Positions 34,850 to 45,228 of a stretch of 64,000 bases of DNA are shown one piece after another (positions within the stretch are counted from its first letter, which is position 1; the number at the start of each line of letters is the position of its first letter). A program made the position numbers and the translations under genes. The stretch spans positions 29,940,788 through 30,004,787 of the forward strand of contig OX393581.1 of NCBI GenBank assembly GCA_947652605.1, read 5' to 3'. The DNA is from Elmis aenea (Eukaryota; Arthropoda; Insecta; Coleoptera; Elmidae). The notes under the pieces were generated by a model. The model worked only from the letters and a program-made list of their open reading frames with translations. It did no database searches and was not told the DNA's origin.

Positions 34850-35218
34850 ACCATGCAGTCAATACCCGACATAAAAAAAATCTTAAGCCCGATTGCTTCA
34901 AATATACTTATCTTCAAAAAAATGTTGCTTCTATAATTATTGCAATATATAACAAATTTAATACATCACCTGAGAGTATAAAAAATCTACCCACCCCTGA
35001 CTTGAAGAAAAGATTAAGAAATGTCCTAATCTCTAAAGCTTACTATGAAGTTAGTGAATACCTTAATGACGCTTACTTTAAAAACTCTTTTAAGTAAATA
35101 TAATTTTGTGTTGTGTATATATTCGTATATATGTGTATTATTATTATTATCATTATTGTGACATGTTCTATGCCTTTTTGGATTTTTCAGAACAAATAAA
35201 GACTACTACTACTACTTT
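34850..35218 (+). mobile_element. 5'-truncated LINE 3' end with (ACT)n tail
   Basis: A reading frame from about 34947 gives IYNKFNTSPESIKNLPTPDL and then FKNSFK before a stop near 35097. The pattern Y-N-x-(L)P-x-x-I...FK-x-x-L...L.....Y-x-x-x-E(Y/F) is the extreme C-terminus of non-LTR reverse-transcriptase polyproteins. A ~100-base 3' UTR follows with an AATAAA at about 35195, then GACTACTACTACTACT in place of a poly(A) tail. Everything upstream is missing, as in usual 5' truncation. Confidence 0.6.
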
Positions 35219-35220
35219 AT

Positions 35221-36166
35221 ATTTCTAGAATGACTAATAGTGTGAAACTAAATGCACTTTGGCAAACCTTAAAATTGTTTGTAATCTTGACTTATGTTTT
35301 TAACACTCAGTTTTCATTTTTAATGCCATAAATTTTTAACTTGACTTCTATTTGTTAAATAAAACATTATACCTTAAATTTCAACGCCATTAAACACATA
35401 TTTGGCATAATTAAAAAAATAACTGCTTGTTCGAAAAACATTTCAGATTGCAAAATATAAAAAACGTGATAGGTTAAAGTTTTTTTGTTTTTATTGTAAT
35501 CTGTTAAAATCAAATATATATCTTGTGGTTTTTAAAATGTTAATTAAAATCAAGTAGTTATTTATATTCTAATTACTAACTGACCGTAAAGTTTATTAGT
35601 GTTGCTATTCAGCTATAATTCTAGCAATTTAAATAATTACCGCTACATTAAGGTAAATATTAATTAGTGGTAGATTGTATCTTTATTTATATATATTATT
35701 ATTAAACTGGATTAAAGATAACATCAGCTAAGCAGTGGTAACAAATTATTAGCGAAAAGTGTGGAGTATTTCATCATAAATTAACATTAATTGTAATTTG
35801 TGGACTTAACATTTAAACGAGATATTTTATAATTATTTTATGTTTATATTTTTTCTTTTGCAGGTGAGTACTCCAACTTCTTAACATTATTATTGCGTAG
35901 GTGTGGTAAGTTTATCAAATTTAAATATATTGTTTTAAGTGTGTCAGTGCATAGTGAACGAACGATCAGGTTACGATTTTTGTCAGCGTTTTGAGTCTTC
36001 TATAAATTTGTAATTTTTTCATAACCAATATATCTATAATCTAAAACGTTTACATAAAATGCAAAATTGTCGTACTAATGTAATGCAATGCAAATGTTAT
36101 AATGTGCTTCAAGGTTTTTAAAATAAGTTTTTGTTTATAATAATAATGATAAATGTATTTTTATTA
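35221..36166 (+). other. Repeat-free block surrounding the splice-site pair
   Basis: No terminal repeats of the local families fall between the LINE tail and the foldback at 36167, which is notable in this transposon-rich window. It contains the fused acceptor/donor described at 35840-35911. It may be a constrained intronic segment. Confidence 0.4.
35840..35911 (+). promoter_or_regulatory. Candidate recursive (ratchet) splice site with a 42-nt RS-exon
   Basis: TGTTTATATTTTTTCTTTTG ending in CAG is a near-ideal acceptor, and the next bases GTGAGT (35864-35869) are a near-ideal donor. Fused AG|GT sites behind a long pyrimidine tract are the known mark of recursive splicing in very long insect introns (zero-nucleotide exons). 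Forty-two bases on, GTGTG|GTAAGT (35905/35906) provides a second strong donor, defining an RS-exon 35864-35905. A branch-point-like TTAACAT lies about 50 bases upstream, near 35806. The RS-exon has a stop (TAA) in one frame, as such exons often do. If real, a long plus-strand intron spans this part of the window. Confidence 0.5.
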
Positions 36167-36620
36167 TACACGGTGTTTCTTAAATATTGCGAAAAAATTC
36201 AGATGTGATTCCTTATCGAAAATTAAGGGGGTATTTCATATAAATTTTTTTCCTTAGACGTCTCCTTTCGGAGTTACACCCCCCTAACTGTAGGTTTTAC
36301 GAGAAAAGAAATAAATAAAGTTTCTAAATATATCACGCTTTCAATACAAATTTTCTTAATTGAAAACTTTTTAACCCACCAAAAAGGCAAACCCAGAGCA
36401 GTTTAAAAATATTCTTTCATTTCCGGTTTTTGAGTTATTAGCGAAATACTGTTTTTTTGTTATTTTAATAAAGTGTTATATCTCCATTATTTCTGTAAAT
36501 ATCGAAAAAAATTATGAAAATTATTTTTAGATATGTTTATGTAGAATTTAATGTTACAAAAAAAATCCGGCAGTGTCTCATGCTCGAGGTTGCAAAATTA
36601 CATATCTCAAATAGCAAATA
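36167..36620 (+). repeat. Chimeric foldback fragment: one family's arm joined to another's core
   Basis: 36167-36340 (TACACGGTGTTTCTTAAATA, ATTCCTTATCGAAAATTAAG, TAGGTTTTACGAGAA) matches the right arm of the foldback at 51462-52342. From about 36400, ATTTCCGGTTTTTGAGTTA, TATCTCCATTATTTCTGTAA and TTTTTAGATATGTTTATGTA match the core of the elements at 17547 and 47937. No right terminus was found. Confidence 0.65.
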
Positions 36621-36689
36621 CTACGTTTTTTACTTTTTAAAACTGATCTTTCGTGTAGAATAGTGATAGTGAAGCAAAAAAAAAAATGT

Positions 36690-36845
36690 AAGCTCTTTGT
36701 AACCGAAATTAACCGTTTATAAAATTTCGTTCCGCTTACGGTTTCGGTTTTTAAATCCTGCAGTTTTTCGTTCCGGTTTCGGTTTCGGTTCTGTTGAAAT
36801 ATACCGGTTAATTTCGGTTTTCGGTTCGGTTCCGGATCGACTCTT
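36690..36845. repeat. hAT-like subterminal repeat cluster
   Basis: Dense GGTTTCGGTTTCGGTT, ACCGGTTAATTTCGG and TTTCGTTCCG motifs resemble the subterminal DNA of the hAT at 3728-4894, but no terminal CAGGG or TSD was found. Probably the end of a decayed copy. Confidence 0.5.
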
Positions 36846-36849
36846 TGTT

Positions 36850-39800
36850 TATAATATGGTAATAATCATATTTATTACAAAGTTTGCCACCTGAGAGCAT
36901 AAAATACCAAGTTAGAATATAGAAATGACAAGTTTGGCTACCTTAAAGTCTAAGCAGACTGTCCGTTTTTATAGCGCCACACGATTAAGGCATATACCCA
37001 AATCTAAACTATAAACGTCAAATTTAAAATTATACTGTTGGTAACAAGAAGCTTATAAACATAACTTGAAATTAAAGTTATTCAAGTTTTCGGTGAATGG
37101 ACATAAAATGCACATTTCCATTTAAGAGGTTTACTAAACACGCAAAATCTCACTTAACACTTAAACTAGTTTTATCTTTAAAAGTTTTTGACGTCGCTGT
37201 CTTACAAGTTAATTCATACACACATATTTGTGGCTAATTTTCCTAAACCTTTGTTAAATAAACATAAGAGATTTCACACGTTTAATGTCGTTATTAGTTT
37301 TAATAATATATATAACACCGTGGGAATTTAAAAAAATCTGTATTATTATTTTAAAAACACTCTACCATCCTATAAGATTTAATCGCAAGTCATTTATTGT
37401 ACAGACCCAATTCAAAAAAAACTGGGCACGTTTTTTATTGGTGATTTATTGTAGCTTTCGGTTATTTTAACAGGTGGTTTAATAATAATTTTATAATCCA
37501 TTGGACAATAAAAACTTATCGGCGTTCCCGTTATATATAATGAAAGGAGTTGTGCCGAATTAACAAACTTTACATTAGCTATTAGCCAACAGCAGCTCTG
37601 AGTTATTCTATAAGCATAATCAATTACAAAAAGACCAAAAACTATTGCGGTCTACAGCCAAAAGGTGTGCATTTTATACAATTAATAATGCAACAATACG
37701 TAAGCTTGTGCGTAGTTTTGTTAGATTAATATTCAAATATTTAATTATATAAAAAGTTAATTAACTAGTAGATTTTATCGTGACCGCCTCTAGACGCGGT
37801 TATGGTTCATGAAGATTATAAAGTAATTTTAATGTGTAAAAATCTTGCCCTGGGTTACATTTGCGTAGTGTTTTTTTTCACGGCGGCAATTGAATAGTGT
37901 GATTTTCCTATCAGATATAAAGTTAATTAGTGACGAAGCTTTTGTAATGTCAAATAAATCATAGTCAAATGTCGAGTGGTGACCCATTTTTGGTGTTATT
38001 TTGTTATCAAATAAATGCTAGTTAAGATTTTAATGCAATAATTTTTATAAAGTTCTTTACGTTGATTTAACTGCTATCATTTAATTGGCCAATTTAATGT
38101 GTTAATTGTATCAAACATTACATGAAAATATTAAAACTTGAATTACAGGTTATGTTTTGCTTTAATATTCATTGATTTGTCCTATTATTTGTTTAAAAAA
38201 TAATAAATTAAGTGAAATTAAATTCGGTAAATTATTAGGATATTGAAATGTTGAAAAAAATAGTTTTATTAATAATCACCACCAATAAACGTTGTCCAAA
38301 TTTTAAAGGTGACAGTTAAGATTTTTTGCGTTACTAGACACATTATAAATTTTTAAAATGTGAAATATATAGGCTGTATGATCATCCATCGTAAAGAACG
38401 TTTTAGTATGTTGAATCATAAGCTCCGGAAAAAACCTTGCTAAAAATTTCTATCACTTTGACATTTCAATGTACATAATGTTTTTTTTTTTGTTAAAGCT
38501 TAGTAATATTTGACGAAGTTGTTTACTTTTTATCCATATTTGTTCACTTTTAAGCGGAATATTAAGAGGATTATTTTAAATACAAAATAACTTTCAGACT
38601 GATCGATGATCTGGTTTTGTTTACATAATACATAATTTATAAATTGTTTACGTTTAAAAGTATTAAGAAGCATTTCTTGACACCTATATTCAATAAAATA
38701 ACGAATTGTTTAAATGTTAACCCCGCAAAAAGTTATTTTTTGAGGTATCTACTATAGTAGCGCTTCTCAGCGTTTTACCACTTTTAAAAATTATTAAACG
38801 CCTTGTTTTTGTCTTTTGCTATTACCGTATTGTACCTAAATTAAAACTGATAATTTTTGCAAAATGTTTTTGTTAGATTTAATGTAATAATAATATTAAT
38901 AATAAACCCATGGCATGAAATTATTCAAGATTTTCATAAGATACTATTTTTGAAAAGGTACTATATTTTTTCGAAACAAAAAACAAATAGTGATAAGAGT
39001 TTCGCATTTCTGCCATTCCTTCGAACCTTTTTAAAGAATTTTGAAGATCACACTTTAAAAAATGCTGAACGAGAAGAGTGTTGATGCATGCGTTGTTTGT
39101 TGTTTCTTGTGTTTTGTGTTTTATGCTTTATGTAATATGTATTTTTTGTGTAATATTGGTTTATGTTTAATACTGCCATGTTTTTAACTTTTACATTTTT
39201 ATTGTTGGTGATTATACGCCTTGGTGTTTTCGTTTTTGTCCATTTAATATAAAATAAAATTGTGGGAAGGTGTTATATTATTATAAGGATTAATTCATGC
39301 AAATTTTTAAGTTATAACATGAGTATGAGTGCGTTTATTATTCATAAAACATCAAATTTATTTTATTACCATGGAATATAGATAGTGGTTTTATAACTAT
39401 GGTGAAAATGGGTGATGGAATGTTTAATAATAAAATTTAAAAAATTATCTTCTATACTCTAAAATGTTTAAATGAAAAAACCGAATATTAGCGTGTGATA
39501 AGGTGTTTGTGGGTGTTCCAAGATTTGCTATGCATATTTTCAGGTAAAAGTTAATTTTTATTATCAGTTTGTATATAATTTTTTGCTAAATTTATTTAGA
39601 TGATTATTTAACATCGTTAAACCTAAACATTATGTTTTTTGTTGTATCTGTCTTACCGTATATTTTCGATGTAATGATTATATTCACGGTAAAGCCGTCG
39701 TTGATTTAACTAAACAAAATATTTTAGGTTTGGGACTTGCTATAAAAAAGTGTCTTGTATCCGGTTATATTCAGTTCCGTTAAAATTTATGGGATGATTA

Positions 39801-40084
39801 ACTGCACAGAACATAGTTAACTGTCGATAACTAATGTAACATCATTGTTGTTACCATGATGGAAACAATGTTTGAAGCTTCTTTGACGTTTTTGAAGCAG
39901 CATATATTTCCCTTTTTGTTTTCATTATTTTACTGTAGATTTATACGGCGTACAAAGTTACGTTAATTAGAACTTTTTAATGTGGGATTCTCGACTTGCA
40001 CATGTAGGTAAATATGTTAGATATTAAATAGTAAAAAAAAAAATTTAATTAACTAAAAACTAAAACTTTTTTCAAGGTACCTAG
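36850..40084. other. Repeat-poor stretch without recognised genes
   Basis: No paired termini. CAG|GTAAAA at 39543/39544 (AATTCAGGTAA-type, preceded by GCTATGCATATTTT) is another fused AG|GT site but with a poor pyrimidine tract. A hAT-like ...CGCTTCTCAGCGTTTTACC motif lies at 38761 without a partner. ORFs 37285-37470 and 38857-39084 show no domain. Confidence 0.35.
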
Positions 40085-40091
40085 TACCTAC

Positions 40092-40925
40092 CTTCTATTA
40101 TTATTATTTATTATTTAGTCATAAGTCCCTCTATCTTCAGGTGTAGGACTGCTGAGTTGTATTTTGTTGACTTTCTACCACGTCTTTCTGTCTTGTACTA
40201 GCGTTTTTATCACTTCCCATTTTATTTTTCTATCCTTTGCGGCTCTTTTAACTTCGTCTCCCTCTTTAATTATTTCCCTGTGGCCTTGCTTAATAGGCTT
40301 TTCTGGTAAATTTTTCTTCTTTCATTCTAAAAATGTGTCCCAACCATCCCAGCTAGCTGTCTTTTTTAAATTTTTGTTTCAAAAGTATTTATTTTTAATT
40401 GTTCTCTATATGTTTCATTTCCGATTCAATCTTTATTGGCTTTTCTTTGAATTTTCTTTAGAAAACCCATTTCTGCTGCATTCACTCGGCTACTATTTTT
40501 ATTTGTGAGTGCCCACGTTTCACTTTCGTATAAAAGTGTTGGAGTTACTACTTTTTTTTACAACTTCGACTTTTGTTTGTTTTGGGACTTCTCTTTTTCC
40601 AAAAAATGATGATCTTATACTATTATATTAAATATTCTTCTCACATTTCCTGTTCTTTCGCTTATTTCCTTGTCCAAACCGCCATTATTCTCGATGATCA
40701 CTCCTAAATATTCAAAGCTATCTACCTGTTCCAACCTAAGCCCATCTAAAGTAATGTTATGCCCTTTGTTCTCGGTTGACACGATCATAGTTTTGGTTTT
40801 GTCTATATTTATTTTCATTTTGATTTTTTTCAATTCCTGGTTAAGAGTTTCTAGGTTATGTTGTAGATTCTTTTCTTCTGAGTCCGCGACTATGACCTGT
40901 TGTCTGCGACTGTATACTATAATTT
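40092..40925 (-). pseudogene. 5'-truncated LINE: reverse transcriptase C-terminal part
   Basis: On the minus strand from about 40905: VIVADSEEKNLQHNLE, then NQELKKIKMKINIDKTKTM, then LEQVDSFEYLGVIIENNGGL and DKEISERTGNVRRIF. K(I/V)N-x-x-K-T-K-x-M and F-x-Y-L-G-x-x-(I) are the conserved blocks after the YADD catalytic box of non-LTR reverse transcriptases. The place of YADD (about 40905-40915) is eroded and out of frame. Downstream, with several frame breaks, LLYESETWALTNKN and GFLKKIQRKANKD match the usual C-terminus. A 3' UTR then ends in an (AAT)n tail at 40095-40115. Dead copy. Confidence 0.82.
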
Positions 40926-40930
40926 GTTAT

Positions 40931-43900
40931 AAAAAAATTAATATTACGATTGTTTAAGCATGTTGCAATAACATCGGCACCATTATATATTGAACAATCC
41001 AAAATCCGTGTGTATATTATCCGTAAGCTCATCGGCAATGTTTATGATAACAACTGTAGATGAAGCTGTGCATCTCTTGGCATATTGAAACGATATTTCA
41101 GAACTATTTTGAATGAACGAAATGTATATGCATGAAACAGCAACTGCAGCGGTAGTTTGTTACATAAATAAGTACCTCATAAAGATCTCGTTTACAAACG
41201 ACAAAATTAGGTTAGTTTCTAATTTCATTATGACATTTACTAAGATTTAGGAAGATTTCCTTAGTTTATGGAGTGTTATAGGCCATTCATTCTGTCGCCA
41301 CGTTAATTTATTAAACATTTAAGTAGTCTGAATTATTTAAAAACGATTTATATTCTAATTTTACTGTTTTGGCATTTTGTTTACGTTTTCTGGATTTAGT
41401 ATGCGCGTAGTCTCCTTATTTAAACTGAAATTGTAACTCGTATTTTCATACTGCAAAATGACTTTATGTTCCAGTGGGGTCAGGTTCTTTATAATTGCGC
41501 TGTTTTACATTTTATGCCCTTGTCCAGATTATCACGTTATTTCCACAATACAAGTGTTGCGACACGTTTGCTGTTTTGATGTTTTTATGCAGTTTAAGTA
41601 GCACATAAGTTACAATTTCAATGCTAAATTTATTTTCAAGTATCATTACTTGCGTCAAGCATAGTTCTTGTCAATTTTTACGTATCACAAGGCGGTCGAA
41701 ATTAGAAGTTATCGTAGGCTATTGTGCTAAATACAGTAATTAACATAAACTTATTTTAGTTTATGAATAAATTCACCGGTGTTTTTAAATTAGTAGTAAA
41801 AGTTTTCATCTTTTCACTACATTTGAAAATTGACTATTCCTTCTCCATTAAAAAAATAAGATTTTGATCGTTTCCAAGTAAAATCACATAATTAGTTTTG
41901 TTTTTTTAAAATCTTAACTTCTGAAATGTAAAGCAAACTCATATATTTTTATAAAGAATTCATATTAGAATATAATTTTATGGAAAAAAAAAGATTCTAT
42001 CGGATTTTAGAAAATTTTAACTTTTATATACCTCTGTTGCAAAAATTAGAAACTTATGGTAATTTGTTTAAAAGTTTAGTTGTAGTAGTTGTCGTTTTAA
42101 TGATATAATACAGAAACCTTAATTTAATTCTGTAAAAAAGTGCTCTTTTTCTAATTATATGCTTCTTTTAATAATGTTTTGTTATTATACATAAAGTTGA
42201 TTTAATAATTTTAAACAAAATGCTATTCAATGTAATATAATTTTAAATATAAACCGATTTAGATGAGAGAATCAAGTTTTAAAGGAATTGTATATATTTT
42301 TTTATTACAAGGAATAATCACTAGCAACATGTAGTAAGTTATATATCAACGAATTAAAAAAAAAACTTTTAGGATAGGGTCACAGCCAAATATGATTGCT
42401 ATTTAAAATAACTATGTTTGGTCTGTATTTTAATATAATTTAATGTAAAGTAAACTTAAACTTTATTGTATAATCTACGTGTAATTATCTGTTATAAAAA
42501 TTGTGTTTCCATTGTAATAGTAAAAAAAGATCTTTGTGTTAAAAATTTTTGTAAATTCTTTGTTGTTTACAGATTATCAAAAGTTGATAATACCTAGTGG
42601 TTATTATTTAAGTAGCAATAATTTTTTATGCAATTCTTTTCAAATTTTCTACTTCGACCGTCTAAGCTAGTGTTTGCCAAACTTTTTACCTTGAGTACTC
42701 CTTTTTAAAATTAAAAACTTACAGAGGACACCAGTAAATTGTATTGTAGACAATATTTTTGTTTACTATTTTTATTACACTTAATCGTAATTTTTTTAGA
42801 CTTTAAATTTTCTGAAAGTTGTCTTAGATAATTGTTTTGATAATAATTTAAAAGTTTTTGAAATTAAAACTTGATACTGTACTTGCAAAAAAAAACAGAA
42901 AGTGTAAAATTGATGAATTAACGCGAATTTCATTTATTTATTGTTTTTTTTTTATAACAAAATTAGTACTAAAAATAACCGAATAGATGTAGGTACCTTA
43001 TCTTACAATAAACCTTTTTCATAAAATGAAAATCATTTTGAGTTATCAGTACCTATCATTTTTCGTTGGGTGCCAATAAGTTTTTTCAAAAATAATCAAT
43101 AACGCCTTATAATGCTTATTACCAATACGACTTCATATAAATGTTTACGGATATTATGGATTTTATTAATGGAATTAGTGGGAATCGAAAATATAACCTC
43201 CAGAAGTTGTATTAAACTTAACCTTAATGCAAGAAACGTATTTTGCGCGGCATTAGTCTCTATTTATATTGCTCGAATGTATTTATGATTAATCAGCATA
43301 CCCGAAATATGCATTTGACTAATAACACAGCATTAGAAGCATTGCAGGAACAATACGAATTCATTTGCATTTTTACAGGGACAAATAATGTCTGTAATTT
43401 AGTCTTAGAGATTGGATTCCGGTGAGTTTTGTATGTAAATATTATTGCTAGAGTAAATAATGTGTGGGTTCTCGCTACTGTAGCTTTTGTTTTTGGTTTT
43501 TTTTTTTGTAAAACATTGAGTATTGAACATCAAATCTGTTGCTAAGCAACGACTTTTTTTGTTTCGGTTTAAAACGAGCGAAAAATAGAAATGATTGCGT
43601 TGTTTCTAAAATGTTCAAATTTCTTATTTGAAATGTTACACATTACCTATATTAAGCATTTTTACAGTGTTATGATAGCCAATACTTCGTTTGCATTTGT
43701 TTAATATTAACTCTGAAATCTAATAGATTCATAACGTGTTAGTGCATTTTCATTTACAGGACATCCAACCGCGAGCATTTACAATATTTCACAAATACTA
43801 TGACAGGTATACACATTATAACTTATCCACTACATGTAAAATGTGATGTAATGGCAGTCATAACATTTATTATATGTTTATAGCTAACATTTATTAGTTT

Positions 43901-44780
43901 AATAGTTTACTGTTGGAGTACATTTTGATATTGATCAAAACGGCGTAGTTAGAAATAATTACTTTTTGTGGTCACCTTTACGTGGTGGTTTGTCCTGAGT
44001 TGATGAATACCATTTATCTATTCAAGTTTTTGTTCAAAATTGTGAGATTTTAAAAGGCAGAGCTTAAAAGCTTAAGGTTATGTTAAGATATAATTGATTT
44101 GAATGAATAAAATTATGATTTTGATATTGACAAATATTAACGCAACACTTAGATTTATATTGAATACGTAAAAGTCGTTAAAAAAATGTGGTTGTTCAGA
44201 AAACGTTGGCTTTTACTTTACGTATTTATTCAATTTGTGAATATTTCTAGACAAATAGGAGTAAATACTTATACGGTTTAATACAATAATAAATATCAGA
44301 TAGGAATTATTTAACACAAACGCAAGCAACGATGGGCAGGAACCGTAAAGAAAGTTTTCAAATTTTTTAAAATTTTATTCAGTAATTAAAAATAAACATC
44401 AACTTGATTTTTAGTTTAGTATTTTATATTTTTCATAGTTAAACATGAAGAATTTGTAGCTAAGAATTTTATGTAGGTACAACACATGATGTGAAAATTA
44501 CACTTGAAAATAAAAAGTAAACTTAAGTAAAATTGTAGATTTAACTAAAAACAAATTTCACCATATTTTTATTATATTCGAGATATTAAATAAGTAAAAA
44601 TAGTGAATTTTTTTTTCGTTTAATTTTAGAATTGTTCTGTCTATCTAAAAATTAAAAGAATATTTAAAATTCTATAATTTTAATAGGTTCCGAGATACTA
44701 ATCTTGATATATTGAATGGAAATATCAATTAGTGTCGCTTCCATGTTTTTTTTTTTTGGTTTATTTATGGAAAAAAAAAA
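40931..44780. other. Mostly unannotated; single hAT-like end at 42672
   Basis: CTAGTGTTTGCCAAACTTTT at 42668 followed by TTGAGTACTCCTTTTT resembles the CAGTGTTTCTCAAACTTTT terminus of many hAT elements, but the partner end was not found. A candidate micro-exon at 43760-43806 is listed separately. The 60-codon ORF 43243-43425 has no domain. The remainder is AT-rich without feature. Confidence 0.35.
43760..43806 (+). other. Candidate 47-nt micro-exon
   Basis: The acceptor TTTTCATTTACAG (to 43759) precedes 47 bases of balanced composition ending ATGACAG, followed by the donor GTATAC. Two of three frames are open: TSNREHLQYFTNTMTG and DIQPRAFTIFHKYYDR. Local base composition is clearly richer in C and G than the flanks. 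No protein family is recognised. The donor lacks a G at position +5. A chance pairing is quite possible. Confidence 0.22.
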
Positions 44781-44802
44781 TATTGTACGTTATCGTTCAA
44801 GT

Positions 44803-45008
44803 CAGTGATTTGTGACCTGTGGGGCGTGCCAAATATCTTAAAGCGGGGCGAAAAAATTAAAGGGAAAACTATTTATTGAAACAACAAGTCACCTGTGTGA
44901 AACGTGACAAATTTAAAAACAATTGAAGGGATTTTTTAAGTCGCCACCGCATGAAAATTGATATGGAAAAGGAGAGCGCATAGTTCAAAAGGTTAAGAAA
45001 CATTGATC
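44803..45008. repeat. Probable hAT-like MITE
   Basis: The left end CAGTGATTTGTGACCTGTGG and the inverse of the right part, CAATGTTTCTTAACCTTTTG, are similar to each other and to typical hAT ends (CAGTGGTTCTCAACCTTTT). The interior is GGGGCG/CGCCACCGC-rich at the flanks. No clean 8-bp duplication was found. Confidence 0.4.
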
Positions 45009-45013
45009 TGAGT

Positions 45014-45220
45014 AAGTGGGTTAATTTTTTTTTATTTGATTGTGTTTTCCCGGGAAAATTTTGGTTTTTTAAATTTTATTTTACTTTTTCTCAAAATTTT
45101 TACAATTTTTCCTTCTGTCAACTTTTTTAAGTTTCCCGGGATTCGCGAGATTTTCGGGAATATTAATTATAAATTTCTCGTTTCCCGTATCAAAACATAT
45201 CTGCGAAAAGTTACCCACTA
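45014..45220. mobile_element. 207-bp hAT-like MITE with CCCGGGA motifs
   Basis: Starts AAGTGGGTTAA and ends GTTACCCACTA (inverse TAGTGGGTAAC). The flanks ATCTGAGT (45006-45013) and GTCTGAGT (45221-45228) agree at 7 of 8 positions. Inside, TTCCCGGGAAAA and TTTCCCGGGATTCG resemble the subterminal palindromes of the hAT at 9599. Non-coding. Confidence 0.6.
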
Positions 45221-45228
45221 GTCTGAGT

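Noticed and set aside
39530..39560. Second fused AG|GT recursive splice site (TTTTCAG|GTAAAA)
   Set aside because: The pyrimidine tract is short and the donor is weak. Such pairs are frequent by chance in AT-rich DNA.
40164..40508. 114-codon plus-strand ORF
   Set aside because: It is antisense to the LINE reverse-transcriptase tail read on the minus strand, so it is a shadow.
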